The notes beneath the pieces were generated by a model. The model was given only the letters and a program-made list of their open reading frames with translations. It was not told where the DNA came from and made no database searches. A stretch of DNA of 64,000 bases from Varanus komodoensis (lineage: Eukaryota; Chordata; Lepidosauria; Squamata; Varanidae), in NCBI RefSeq assembly GCF_004798865.1, contig NW_025335418.1:34101-98100 (forward strand). The letters run 5' to 3'. Below are positions 30,412 to 52,454 of the stretch, piece after piece (the first letter of the stretch is position 1; the number at the start of each line of letters is the position of its first letter). The translations under genes and the position numbers were made by a program.

Positions 30412-31520
30412 TGCTGCTGTTAGTCGCGAAGTCGCGTCCGACCCATCGCGACCCCATGGACAACCTTCCTCCAGGCCTTCCTGCCCTCCACCAACCCCGG
30501 AGTCCACCCAAGCTCAACCCAACTGCTTCAGTGACTCCATCCAGCCACCTCATCCTCTGCTGTCCCCTCCTTCTTTTGCCATCTATTGTCCCCAGCATTA
30601 GGCTCTTCTCCAGGGAGTCCTTCCTTCTCATTAGGTGGCCAAAGTATTTGAGCTTCATCTTCAGGATCTGGCCTTCTAGAGAGCAGTCGGGGTTGATCTC
30701 CTCTAGGACTGACAGGTTTGATCGCCTTGCGGTCCGAGGGACTCGCAGGAGTCTCCTCCAGCACCACAATTCAAAGGCCTCAATCCTTTGGCGCACAGCC
30801 TTTCTTATGGTCCAACTTTCACAGCCATACATTGCAACTGGGAAAACCATAGCCCTGACTATACGCACTTTTGTTGGCAAGGTGATGTCTCTGCTTTTTA
30901 GTATGCTGTCTAGATTTGCCATAGCTTTCCTCCGCAGGAGCAAGCGTCTTTCAATTTCTTGGCTACAGTCCCCGTCTGAGGTGACCTTGGAGCCCAGGAA
31001 AATAAAATCTGGCACTACCTCCATTTTTCCCCTGTCTATTTGCCAGGAAGTGAGAGGACCAGATGCCATGATCTTAGTTTTCCTAATGTTGAGTTTCAAG
31101 CCAACTTTTGTGCTCTCCTCCTTCACCGCATCAAGAGGCTCTTTAGTTCCTTTTCACTTTCTGCCATGAGAATGGTGTCACCTGCATATCTGAGGTTGTT
31201 GATATTTCTCCCAGCAATCCTAATTCCAACTAGTGATTTCTCTAGTTCCACCTTTCTCATGAAATGCTCTGCATATAAGTTAAATACACAGGGTGACAGT
31301 ATACAGCCTTGCCGAACTCCTTTCTCACCAATCAGTGGTTCTGTGTCCAGTTCTCCCAGCTGCTTCTTGACCCGCATATAGGTTTCTCAAGAGGCAAATA
31401 AGATGGTCATGGACTACCATCTCTTTAAGAACTTGCCACAATTTTTTGTGATCCACACAATCAAAGGCTTTAGCATAGTCAGTGAAGCAGAAATAGATGT
31501 TTTTCTGGAACTTTGACTTG
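30412..31520 (-). mobile_element. BovB (RTE) LINE, 1.1-kb 3' portion
   Basis: Minus frames encode RT motifs DYAKAFDCVDHKKLW and RYAGDTILMAESE, then [94 protein letters not shown]. The second RT motif has YAGD where YADD is usual. The longest single BovB copy here. Confidence 0.9.
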
Positions 31521-31949
31521 GGGGTCTGCAAAGTCTGGCAGCAGATGCAGTCCTGGAAGGGGCCAGAGGGCCACCCGGTGCAGCCCCTGCTCTGTGCCAG
31601 ACTCCCAAGTTAAAGCTCCCCAGCAGGCCGTAGGGGCAACCACCTCCATGGGTGGTTGCCCCTCTTGCCCCACTGTGCTCCCTATTGCCCTCCTCGGGGC
31701 CTTCTCCTGCATCCACAGTTTGGGTCCACAGATGACTCCACAAGCTCAGAAATGCATGGCCATGAGCCGCAATTCCCACCATCCCCACCCAGCACGCTGG
31801 CCCGGAATGCTGGGAGCCGCCCTCCAGCTCCAGCATCCGGGGTCACCTCCGTGCCAGATGTGGAGAAGGTGGATTGGGAGCCGTTCCTTTCTCCCAGTAC
31901 CTGGGTTCAGCCTGGTCATCCCATGGAGCCAAGCTGGGCACCCTGACTT

Positions 31950-32065
31950 CTCCACACTGGCGATGCTGGACATGCACATGGTGGGCATGTCGTGAGCGGA
32001 GCCGGGGTCAGACTAGATGGCCCGAGAAGTCCCTTCTGACTCACTCTGTTCCTTTGTTTCTATGC
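31950..32065 (+). mobile_element. CR1 3' end
   Basis: Sense tail: 'CTGGACATGCACATGGTGGGC' to 'TTTGTTTCTATG'. Confidence 0.6.
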
Positions 32066-32284
32066 TGGGAGGCCTTCCTTGCAGCGGTTCCCACAATTGG
32101 TTTGCCACTGTTTTGCAGACTTTCCAGTCTGGAGCTGACGCTGCTGCAGCTTCAGATGCATCCCAGAAACCTTGTTCCCCTGCAGAGTCCCTGCCCCGTT
32201 CCCAAAGCAGGACTCCCGGCTGAGAAGCATAGGCCTTTTCCAGACAGACCACTCTCCAGGAAGTAGCTCCTTGTCGGTGTGGAT

Positions 32285-32510
32285 GAGGAGATACAAGGTG
32301 GATGGAAGAGGCCCCGTCTTCGCCCAGGGCTCATTTAAACTGTGGAACTCACTGTCACAAGATGGGGTGACGGGCACAGATGTGGATCACTTCCAAAGGG
32401 AGTGGGGCAAATTCATGGAGACACAGGCCCTCTGTCTGCCCCTGTTGGTCCTGATGCTTGCCTCCCATCAGTCCAGGACCAGGGGCAGTGTGTGTCTCAG
32501 CCTTACTTGA
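32285..32510 (+). mobile_element. CR1/L3-like LINE 3' fragment
   Basis: Encodes PVFAQGSFKLWNSLSQDGV and HFQREWGKF, a diverged version of the ORF end at 5,217-5,400. Confidence 0.45.
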
Positions 32511-32523
32511 ACACCCTGCCATT

Positions 32524-32567
<44 letters not shown>

Positions 32568-32568
32568 T
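32524..32568. repeat. (ATC)n microsatellite
   Basis: About 15 uninterrupted ATC/CAT units. Confidence 0.95.
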
Positions 32569-32830
32569 TATTTATTTATTTATTTATGGGATTCATAGAC
32601 TGTCCATCACTGTCGTCTCTGGACAGCCTGCAGTGTATTATAAATCCTAAGCAAAATAAATTGTCTAGACCACAACTGAGCATATAAATGCTATGGTTGA
32701 AATAAATTAGATAAATAAATATACAATTAAAATTGATTAGCATTAAAATATTGGTCAAATAAAAAGGTCTTGACCAGGCACCGAAAAGCATATAATGATG
32801 GCGCCAGGCGGACCTCTGATCATCATCGTG
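32568..32830 (-). mobile_element. L2-type LINE 3' fragment
   Basis: TTTATTTATTTATTTATGGG tail, then 'CATCACTGTCGTCTCTGGACAGCC' UTR, then 'GGCGCCAGGCGGACCTC' ORF end, all antisense. Confidence 0.7.
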
Positions 32831-32854
32831 GCATTGCATCACTGCCTCTCCTGT

Positions 32855-32945
32855 TTCACTCTTGCAAGGAACCCAAGTCCTCCCCCCTGTTTTATCTGCC
32901 CAACAACCCTGTGATGTAGGCTAGAGTGACTGAGAGTCAGTCCCC
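32855..32945 (-). mobile_element. SINE body fragment
   Basis: 'CCCAACAACCCTGTGATGTAGGC' antisense SINE body. Confidence 0.45.
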
Positions 32946-33374
32946 ATGTCACTGGGGATCATGGGCAGGGGGGCACTTTTGTGCTCCTGCCCTTTTTGTG
33001 GGGTTCCCATGGGAGCGGCTGGTTGGCCCCTGCATGGACAGGAGGTTGGGGTCCGGCTCAGCAGGGCTGTCTTTCTGTACCCACATTTACCCCGCTGGGA
33101 AAAGCCATGTGTGTGAGCTTTCAAGCTACACAGGACTCTGCGTCTGGATGGACCAACACCCTTTAATGTCAGCAGTGGTGGGGGAAAGAGTTTCTAGTTG
33201 CTACATATCCTTGTTTTGGCACGTGGCTCTTAATTTCATGTATTAAATAGTTATTTAAACTATTTCTTGGCCATCTCTCAGGCCAGGAGCCCTTCTAAAT
33301 TATTACAAAATGAGGAATGAACCACCTAAGAACACCACTGCAGGGATGAAACAGTAAAACACATTTTTTCTATT

Positions 33375-33785
33375 CATTCAGTTAATGAGTTGCTCCATAG
33401 CCAAAGATCTCTGGGTGGCATGCATAATAAGAATAAATATAATAAAAACACTAAAATGACTTTTTAAAGTAGCAGCAATAATTCAGCAACAAACGCCTAG
33501 GAGCAGCTAAAACATGGGGAAATGGTTTGGGAATGCTGAATCAAACATACTAAAAATAAAAACTATTCTGTTTCTGAAAAGTCAGTAAAGTCAATGCCAA
33601 CCAGACCTGTATAGAAATGTGACAGGCTGGAAACATTCCAGGGGGAAAGGTAGGATTTTCCCCAGACTATTATTTTTTCCTGGAAAAATTTCTGAAAATA
33701 AAAAAAAATATATTAGGGATTCATAGAATCATAACATAGCACAGTTAGAAGGGGCCAAGAAGGTCATCGGGTCCCAAGACACCAG
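33375..33785 (-). mobile_element. Old L2-like scrap and CR1 3' tail
   Basis: 33,375-33,640 has a faint antisense L2 3' pattern ('GGTGGCATGCATAATAAGAATAAA'). 33,720-33,785 is a clearer CR1 tail with 'TCATAGAATCATAACATAGC' and 'AGAAGGGGCCAAGAAGGTCATC', the octamer-tail CR1 subfamily also seen at 42,030-42,052. Confidence 0.4.
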
Positions 33786-34558
33786 TTAACACTATCTCAT
33801 TTTTCTTCAAAATAATCAAATTTTAAAGAAGGTCTTCATATATTTACTCCCTAAAAATATTTTCTAAAACCTATATACTTTTCATGTAGGACAGTGCAGT
33901 ATCTGATCATTGTGATGTTTGTGCATGGAAAACAAGCAAGCCTCAGGTTGTAAACGGAGACCGCAACTCTCAAATGCGAGCGGATTTTATGGGAACAAGT
34001 GCCCCGTCTCTTCAGCAGTGGGGGAGAGGTCTAGTGGGTAGATCCTTGTTTTACTCATCTCGACGGCTTCCTCCGGCTTCCTTTTGGGCCTGCCTCTCCC
34101 CAGAATCTGGCAAGAGCAAAGCGGTTCCTTACAGTTCAGGACATGGACTAACTTTGCAAAGTAAATGCCGTTTCTACTTACCTGAACAAGCTGTACTTTG
34201 ATACGCCAAATAGGATCGTTTTGATCCCAAACCAAAATAAGAAAGTGACTTTCGACCTACCACTGTTGCTAAGACTGCATTTTCGCCCCCCCCCCCACAA
34301 TATTCCCAAAAGGTTTTTTTTTAATCCGCATCCACCCAAGGCTTTAGACATTGTACATCTCACTGGGGGGTGTTCCTCAGTTTGGGGCCACTGCAGAAAA
34401 GACCAGCTCATGAATGCCCCCCCCCGGAATCCAAGAGTGAGGGGGTCTCACACTTGAGTTATGGTCTCAGAGCACGGGCAGAGAGGTTGGGAGGGGTCAG
34501 CAACACCAGCAGCGTGGACTGGCTCCAGAAACCAACGAGGTTGTCTTCTTTCCTGCAG

Positions 34559-44829
<10,271 letters not shown>

Positions 44830-45172
44830 CACATTTCTCTAAGACTGGCATTGCCGGATTCTTGCAGTTGGTAATGTGGGAGGGAAATTGGAAGAATTTT
44901 TGATTCGCCTTAAGGGAGGCGAGCAGAGTTTTCGCTTTCCTCTGGTGTTGTTGGCTAAAGATGTGAAGTGAGAAGAGACTCGTGCCACGGTGAAGACAGC
45001 TTGAATCTCCCGTGCCCACACTGTGCCCCAGTCCAGAGATTTGCTCAGATTGGGTTTCCAGTCACTCTGAATTAGCTACACTTAATCGGAGTCCTTCCAC
45101 AACCAGATAAAATCTTCACCCTGAATATTGGCCAGGCTGAGTATAGTTTCTAGAATGTAATTCTAGATTGTA

Positions 45173-45705
45173 CTGTGATACCTCGGCTCATGAGCGCCTC
45201 AGTTCACAACCAAATAGGGCCGTGACCAGAAATTTCTGAAAAATTTCGCATCAGGTCATGAATTCTGCATCGGGTGACGATCGCGATCGTGCCCATCTCC
45301 CTGCACCCCAGCACACCCTGGATCAGGTCCGTCTCCCCCCGGTGCGCCTGCAATCGTGCCCGTCTCCCCCCGCCCAAGTGCACCCACGATCGCCCATCTA
45401 TGGCCGCGATTGCAGTCCTGCTCTGGCAGGGACGATGGGTGCTATCACGGCCCTGCTGGGGGTGGGTAGATGGCTGAGATCACGGTTGCGCTCCTGCAGG
45501 AAAGACAGGCGTGATCTCAGCCATCTCCCCCCGGCCCCCAGCATGATCTCGGCCATCTCCCCACTCAGGGATGGGGGGAAATGGCTGCGATCACAGTCGC
45601 CACCCAATGCGGAGTTCGTGACCCGAGTGAAAATTTTTATGAAATGTGTGTTGGCGACCCGATTAGGTCGTGAACTGAGGCGTCTGTGAGCCGAGGCACC
45701 ACTGC
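45173..45705. mobile_element. TcMar-like element, foldback form
   Basis: Both ends carry the left-type terminus: at the left 'ACCTCGGCTCATGAGCGCCTCAGTTCAC...' and, reversed, at the right 'CGGCTCACAGACGCCTCAGTTCAC...'. The similarity continues inward for roughly 100 bp (GGGTCxTGAACTCxGCATxGGGTGxCGA). TA flanks at both sides. Other copies have one left and one right end. Confidence 0.65.
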
Positions 45706-46129
45706 ATATCCCATGCATCAGCACAGACCTCTCAGAACGGTTCAAGTCCCTCTGCCAGAAGTACTGAGACAACATGGAAACAGGCTGCTGGGTAAGCAAT
45801 CGGGTTTGGCACAAACGGGGCAGGAAGGGCCGTGCATCCCCTCCTGCTCTGCAGGACAGGGAAGGGGCTTAATATACCATTGGGTACAGTAAGTCTCTTG
45901 GATGCTAAACCATAAAGACGCCCTTCGTAGCATCATGCCTTCCATCCCCTTTTGGGATAAATGGGCTGCTGGAGAACTCCAGAGAGGATCCTGGTTTCTG
46001 AAATCCATACATGCACAGAAAGGCACTCTTTATTTTATTTATGAATGAATGAATGAATCTTATTCTTAATAAACCTAACAAAAAAGAAATTAAAAACAAC
46101 ATCGATCAACAAAAACATCGGACCTGCTG

Positions 46130-46535
46130 GGTCTGCCCCCCACTTTTTTTCTTTTTATGTTAAACTATAAACATATTTAAATCTATGCATAGTCCCGTTT
46201 CTCTAGCCAATGATAAAAAGAATCCCAAGTTTGATAGAAGTCTGTATCTTCTTTCTCCTTCAAAGTCAGTCTGTCCATTTCTGCACAGTCCAAGATCTTT
46301 TTTAGAATCAGTTTGTCGGTAGGTGGCGCTTCACTTTTCCAATGTTGGGCAAATGCAATCCTCGCTGCCGTAGTTACATGTAGAGTCAAATTCATTGCTT
46401 GTTTTTTAAGATCATCAGGTATAATGCCTAATAAGAAAACTTCAGCCTTAAATGTTAGAGATTTTTATAACATCTCCTCAAGCCATTTGTGTATTTTAAT
46501 CCAATACTTTTTTGCCTCATCACAGGTCCACCATT
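46130..46535 (-). mobile_element. L1-clade LINE fragment (ORF2 C-terminus)
   Basis: Minus strand: NLTLHVTTAARIAFAQHWKS, PPTDKLILKKILDCAEMDRL, TLKEKEDTDFYQTWDSFYHW, LEKRDYA. This is the L1 ORF2 end pattern (AARIAxAxxWK ... CAEMDRLT). The only L1 seen in the window. Confidence 0.75.
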
Positions 46536-46539
46536 TTAT

Positions 46540-47060
46540 TTATTTATTTGTTCATTCATTTGGGTAATTTTCACCCGGTCTGATATCTCAGGACAACTTA
46601 CACTTCAAGTCCCATAAATACATAGGCACCCAAATAGTACAATATAAATGATCCACAAACTGGGCATAAAAGCAGACTTAAAATTAAACATTAAAAGTAT
46701 GGAAGAATAAAAAGGTCTTGACCTGGTGCTGAGAAGTATATAATGTCAGCGCCAGGCGGACAACGCTGGGGAGCGCATTCAATGGCCAGGGCAGGGCTTC
46801 TGCTGCAGATCTTAGGGGCTGGAAGGGCATATAGGGAAAAAGGTGCTCCTTTAGGTATCCCGGTCCCAAGCTTTTTAGGGCTGTACAGGTTAATACCAGC
46901 ACCTTAAATTGGGCCCGGGCTTCAATGGGAAGCCAGTGAAGCTGATGGAGGACTGGCGACATGAGAAGAGCGACTGGCCCCCAACAGCAATCCAGCAGCT
47001 CTATTTTGAAGCGATTGAAGTATCTGGACCGTCTTCAAGGGCAGCCCCATGTGTAGCCTC
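46540..47060 (-). mobile_element. L2-type LINE 3' fragment
   Basis: Minus strand: HQLHWLPIEARAQFKVLVLT, SLGPGYLKEHLFPYMPFQPL, NALPSVVRLA; tail TTTATTTATTTG at 46,535-46,550. Confidence 0.75.
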
Positions 47061-47244
47061 AGAAGAGAAGGGCAGGGCCTGACAATTTTTCCTCTACATG
47101 TTTTAGGGAATTAATGCTACAAAGTTCTGGTGAAAAATTTGTGGTGACCACAGATCACAGGACCATAAGGGTTGGAGGGGCTTCTCAGCCATCTCAGCCA
47201 ACCCCTTGATCGATGCTGGAAATGCAGAGCTAGGAGAAGTAATA

Positions 47245-47440
47245 TGAGGAGCCTCCAGAAAGAGTCTGCACTTTTAAAAACTATTTATTATGAAACAAAG
47301 GACATGACTTTTCCACATGGTCACCCTCCTTGGCGATGCATTTTTCCCAGCATCATGCCAACTTTTAACGCCAGCAGCAAAAAATATGTAAAATATATTT
47401 AGAAAATATAAAAGTGCGGAGACTTTTTGAAGGCCCCTCG
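47245..47440. mobile_element. Short mariner-type MITE
   Basis: 196 bp with inverted ends of about 35 bp: TGAGGAGCCTCCAGAAAGAG at the left against, reversed, CGAGGGGCCTTCAAAAAGTC at the right, both followed by TCxGCACTTTTA. Flanked by TA (47,243-47,244 and 47,441-47,442). No transposase. Confidence 0.7.
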
Positions 47441-47484
47441 TATGTTGGAGGCCTTGTAAGACAATTAAGGGCCGGTCTGGAGAG

Positions 47485-47720
47485 TCTTTATTATTATTAT
47501 TATTAAATTTATGCCCTACCTGCTTTCTTTGGCAAGGAAGCCAAGGTGGCCTACAGAACCCACCTGCTCCATGTGGCTTCACAACAACCCTGTGAGGTAA
47601 GCTAGCCTGAGAGGCAGCGACTGGCCCAAAGTCATCCTGTGAGTTTCATGGCTGGAAGGGGGCTAGAACCCAGGTCTGCCGAGTCCCAGCCTGACACACT
47701 AACCACTATGTGGCACTGCT
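47485..47720 (-). mobile_element. tRNA-derived SINE
   Basis: (TTA)n-like tail, body 'ACAACAACCCTGTGAGGTAAGC', 'GGCCCAAAGTCATCCTGTG', and head 'CACTAACCACTATGTGGC', antisense. Confidence 0.65.
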
Positions 47721-48114
47721 ACAACATTATTGCCATTTGGATTCTGTCAGGCTTACATGACAATCTCACGGCCTTCAGCTTTCGAACCCCTTCCTTCCTG
47801 CTACCAAGCAGGATTTCTCTTGAAGTAGAAATGTTGCTCTCTGCAGTCCATGGCTGATGCATTTACTGTAAGCAATCAGATTACTTGAATGATTTTTTAA
47901 AAATATTTTTTTATTATTGTATTTTAAAACTATCCAGTTACTGACATTCTCTGGGCAATGCATTAAAAATGTAAAACACACGTTGGGACAAAAATAGCAG
48001 GCCAATCAATGAAGGATTCCCGTGGGATCGTCCGGAGGCCAAGGGGGGCTGAAGACAGGAAAGGGGCTTATTTTGACTGCTTTGATGGGACACGTAGTTC
48101 TAAGACAGCCGAGT

Positions 48115-48225
48115 GTGACTTCTGGCTGTCCAGTTGCTGCTGCACTACAACTGCCATCATCCCTGGCCATTGGCCACACTGGCTGTGGCAGGAGTTGGAG
48201 TCCAGCAGTAGAGAAGGGATGGGTG
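48115..48225. repeat. Inverted-repeat MITE-like element, degraded
   Basis: 'ACTACAACTGCCATCATCCCTGGCC' opposite 'GGCAGGAGTTGGAGTCCAGC'; same family as 26,192-26,329. Confidence 0.4.
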
Positions 48226-48354
48226 CTTCAGTGCTGCTCTAAACATGGGTGAGTCCGTCCATGCAAGGCCCGCAAAACATCATTCCCAAAGCTGGGATGC
48301 AATGGATGTATATGTGCTTTTGAAGGGGAGCAGAAGCACTGAGGACCAGAAACA

Positions 48355-48992
48355 TGGAGCGAGTCAAAAGAGGCCTCCTGGGCCATCTAGTCTGACCCCT
48401 GGCTCCACTCACGACATGCCACCATGTGCATGTCCAGCCTCTCCTTGACCACCCCCACTGATGTGGCCACCTCCACCTCCCATGGAAGCCCATTCCAGGC
48501 TCTCGGGGCCCTCGCCATCAGGAAGGACTTCCTGGCATCCACTCTAAATCTTGGTTCCCTTGGTCCACTAATGTGGCTCTGAATGGTGAACTGTTCAGGA
48601 GAGAACAGAGGAGGCGCTTCATCACTTCTTCGTTCCCTTGGTTCCCTGCTCCGTTGGAACGCATCCTGAACTCCTCTGCAAGGGAAATAAGGGCACGACC
48701 CACCTCTGCATGGCACCCCCTCGAGTACCTGTATGTCACCAACAGGTCCCCTCGGAGTCTCCTCCTCTCCAGGCTGAAAAGACCCAGCTCCCTCAGTCTC
48801 TCCCCATATGGCATCCCCTGCAAACCGGCCACCAACCTTGTGGCCCTGTGCTGCACTGACTCCAGCCTGGCTGTATCCTTCCTGTCATGATGGGCCCAGA
48901 ACTGAGCAAAATACTCCAGTTGTGGGCACACCAGAGTTGTAGAGAGTGGTAGTAATACTTCTCTCAATCTAGAAGCAACACATCCATCCATC
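48355..48992 (-). mobile_element. CR1 LINE 3' portion
   Basis: Minus strand: [86 protein letters not shown]. Contains a local rearrangement near 48,560-48,640. Confidence 0.8.
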
Positions 48993-49205
48993 TATCGATT
49001 TGTATCCTGCCTTTTTCCTACGAAGGGCCCAAGGCAGCTTACATCATTCTCCTCCTCCATCTTATCCCCACAACAACAACCCTGTGAGGTAGGTTGGGCT
49101 GAGAGTCTGTGACTGGCCGAAAGTCACCCAGTTGGCTCCATGGCCGAGCAGGGACCAGAACCCAGACCGTCTGAGTCCCAGTCCCACAGTCTTAACCACT
49201 ACAAC
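48993..49205 (-). mobile_element. tRNA-derived SINE
   Basis: Near-complete antisense SINE: 'TTTTTCCTACGAAGGGCCCAAG', 'CAACAACCCTGTGAGGTAGGTTGGG', and head 'CTTAACCACTACAACAC'. Confidence 0.75.
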
Positions 49206-49224
49206 ACTTCTGGCGATGCTGCCT

Positions 49225-49315
49225 ACGCAGCTCCAGGAGCTGGTCCAGACCCCTTGCAAAGCCGTCCAAATGGTGGCAGAGGAGAGGGGAGGGCAGGACC
49301 CCTGACTTGGATGTT
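49225..49315 (-). mobile_element. CR1/L3-like 3' UTR fragment
   Basis: 'GAGCTGGTCCAGACCCCTTGCAAAGCCGTCC' is close to 26,670-26,700. Confidence 0.45.
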
Positions 49316-49329
49316 GTGGAGGACCTCCA

Positions 49330-49990
49330 GTGGAAACCAGGTGAGTCACAAGGGGTCTCCCGGGCCATCTAGTCTGACCCTGGCTCCAGCCGGCCCCACT
49401 CACGACATGCCTCCCATGTGCAAGTCCAGGCTATCCTTGAACACCCGCACCAATGGGGCCTCAACCACCTCCCGTGGGAGCCCATTCCAGACCCTTGGGG
49501 TCCTAACTGTCAGGAAGTCCTTCCTCACATTGAAATTGAACCTTGGTTCCCTGAGCTTTGCTCTGTTGGAGTGCATCCTGCCCTCCTCTGCAGGGGAGAA
49601 CAGGTCTCTACCCACCTCTTTGTGGCACCCCCTCACATACCTATATGTCACTGACAGGTCCTATCTGAATCTCTTCCTCCCAAGGCTGAAAAGACCCAGT
49701 TCCCTCAGTCTCTCCTCATATGGCTGACCCTGCAAACTGGCCACCATCCTTGCGGCCCTTTGCTGCACTGATTCCAACCTTGCTATCTCCCTCTTGTAAT
49801 GAGGGGCCCAGAACTGAACCCAATACTCCTGCTATGGACGCACCAGAGTCATATAGAGTGGCAGTAGTACCTCTCTCGATCTAGAAGTCACACTTCTGGC
49901 TATGCAACCAAGGCCGGCGTTTGCCCTCTTGGCGTTTGCCACATCTCACATCTCATGGTAGCCTGCAGTCGACCAGGACCCCAGTGCCAG
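49330..49990 (-). mobile_element. CR1 LINE 3' portion
   Basis: Minus strand: [58 protein letters not shown]; upstream coding to about 49,990. Confidence 0.8.
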
Positions 49991-50869
49991 GGCCGGGCAG
50001 GTTTCCCAGGGTGCTGGCCAGAGGACCCCTGGCTGGCTCCCCTCGTTTCCTCTGCCCCCTGCTCCATCCCAGACACCTGTGGGGGCAAGATGGAAGAGGA
50101 GACGTAGCAGCATGATGGCGCTTGCTGCCCAGCCGCATCTGGAGGCTGTAAGAGGTCGTCACAAAGGCCAGGGGGACCAGGCACAGGGGGCGATGGGGTC
50201 ACCAGGCAGGCTGCCTCTCCATGGGACCGGGGGACACCAAGCGGGCTTTCCTGGGCCCCCGAAAGCCGGCACCTGGTGCTGCAGGGATGCTTCCGCACCA
50301 GGCTTGGGTGGAGCTCTCTTCTTGTGCACCAAGGGTCAAGCTGCAGAAATGACAGACCAGAGAAAATGACATCCAGGCACAAGGAGCCGCCATGACGGAG
50401 GCCTCAGAGCTGCCGAACTGGAGCCAAGCCCATGAAAAGAAAGCACGGTTCGTTGTCCGATTGTGGCGGCGGAGCTCTGTGCTTAACCAACCTGGGCTTG
50501 TAGTGTGTCTGGGTGCAGACAACACGTTTCGACCACAACCCCCCGTTCCGTGGCAACCCACACCCAACATTCCTGCATTGTCTGCACCCGGCCACTGCAG
50601 CCAACTAGCGGCCACAGACCTCTGCTTGCAGCCTTCTCCGAATCCATGCCAAGGGCTAACCCCCTGCGCCGCCGCCCGTGCACAGCCAAGAAAGGCCGCG
50701 GGTTCGAGGGGGGCAGTCTTGGGGGTCCGACTGGCTTCCAGCAAGGCTGCAATGCCCCAGGAAAGCCCCGCATTTCCAGCCATGGGAGATCAGAAGGCAA
50801 GCTGGAATCCCAGGAAGCGCCGTCCTGAGACATTTATATAATAGGAAGGCATATAAAAGCTTTTAAGAG
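49991..50869. other. No gene recognised
   Basis: GC-rich, with overlapping open frames on both strands but no recognisable domain, splice pattern or repeat. Confidence 0.45.
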
Positions 50870-51120
50870 ATAAAGAAATAAAAACAAAAGGCCTGAGGTT
50901 TCGGCAAGGGGCGGCATAGAAATGTTATAATAATAATAATAATGCTATTGCCCAGGTCACTGGACTGCCCATGATCCTGATCCTAACCTAGTCTGCTATT
51001 GATTCATTGATCGATCGATCGATTTCTAAGCCATCAAGCAATTCAAATAGACTCTCCAGACGCCGTACAACAGCCGAATTACAACACAGCGATTAAAACC
51101 ATCACTAAAATGTAAATAAT
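50870..51120. mobile_element. Two L2 3' UTR scraps facing each other
   Basis: Sense: 'GGCCTGAGGTTTCGGCAAGGGGCGGCATAG' with an AATAAT tail to 50,943. Antisense: (GATC)n-like tail at 51,009-51,023 then 'GACTCTCCAGACGCCGTACAACAGC'. Confidence 0.5.
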
Positions 51121-52452
51121 GAATTATTACTAATAATATAGCCAGGGTCAGTTCAAATAACACATCCAGGTGAGACGACCACCAAATTTACTAAAATGAG
51201 AAAAATGCACAGCCTTTCCCGGGTGGGTTCTTGCTTCCCCCACAGCCCTAATCCTCCAATTGGCTCTGCCCTATTTTAAAGGCGGAGATGCCTGTATTGG
51301 GGGTGCTAAGGGGTGCCACCCCCAATGGCATCTCCGAAATTGAACGCAGGCCAAAAGAGGGCCAGCCCCTTGGTCCACGCTGATCTCCGTAGAGCTCCAA
51401 AGACGCTCTTTGTACCTTGGGACATTCTACCTGAAAAGTGGGGTGTGTGCTATGGGGTGTCTTTTTTTGCCCCCCCCCAAAACAAACCCCATTCCCCACT
51501 CACCTCACTCACCACTGCCAAGACTGTCTACCACTTCGTGAATTCCTGCAAAAGAGCAGAAAGCAGGGATCACCAGCTAGGCTGCGGAGTCAAATGTCCC
51601 CACCCGCTCTCTTTCCCCAGGCTCCCCAGTAAATCGCCCCCGTGATTCCCAGTCTGATCATCTCCTTGATCTGGGAGACATTTCAGGAGATGAAGTCAGT
51701 GCGGAAGCACAAGGAAAGGTGCACGTCCAGGGCTGGCTGAATCATGAAATAGTAGCATCTTCGGAGAAATCCCACTCTTCCAAGACTGGATTTTGGGTCG
51801 GTGGGCAGATGGGGGCTGCTCATTGATGTTTTTCGAGGAGCTGCACTGCTGCTTCACCTTAATGCTGATTGGAGACCCTTCTCCGTCATGTAGAGGTGAC
51901 TGTCTGCCCATGTTCAGAGGCACTCTGTCCTTTCCATTTGGAATTTATTTTTTAAGCTACTTAGGCTCTGGATATTTTAAAAGCTTCTACAATTCAGAAG
52001 GGGGAGGCACTCTGTTCATTCTCAGAGGACATCTTGCCACACTGAAAAGCCCACACCCTGAGGGCCCAGAGTCCTGGAGAGCAACCTGGGCGAGGTCCTT
52101 CCAGAGAAGCACCCATCAGCAGGACCTTGGGTACCCTGCCCATCCAACTACCCAGCAAGACCGCCTTGTGCCGAAGGGACACTCCTGCAAAGGACTGACA
52201 CGACTCACTTGTGGCCGCTCTGTGAGCTTCTCGCCGATGCTTCTCTGCAGAGACAGAATCGGAAAATCAGAGCTGAAAGTCCCTTCGTACATAACCAGTT
52301 CCCACCCTGCAAAACCAGCGCCCACTCTTGGGGCTCCCCAACAAAGTCCTCCTCCAGCCTCTTCCTAAGAACCCGGAAGAAAGTCCCACAGCTGACTGAG
52401 GCAGAGTTACCAGCAGTCAGGAAGTCCAGTTGCTTTCTGGTGCAGACCAGTT
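51121..52452. other. No recognised gene; one possible small exon
   Basis: No repeat recognised over most of the stretch. 51,621-51,718 on + is open between CTTTCCCCAG and a GT, reading DSQSDHLLDLGDISGDEVS; acidic, no known domain. I do not call it a gene. Confidence 0.35.
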
Positions 52453-52454
52453 AA

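Noticed and set aside
30341-31126. 261-codon minus-strand open frame as a host gene
   Set aside because: It is clearly BovB ORF2.
32355-32567. Open frame starting with many methionines on -
   Set aside because: Translation of the (ATC)n microsatellite.
50079-50841. Open frames of 100-195 codons on both strands
   Set aside because: No domain, no splice pattern and no codon bias on one strand; left as unannotated.
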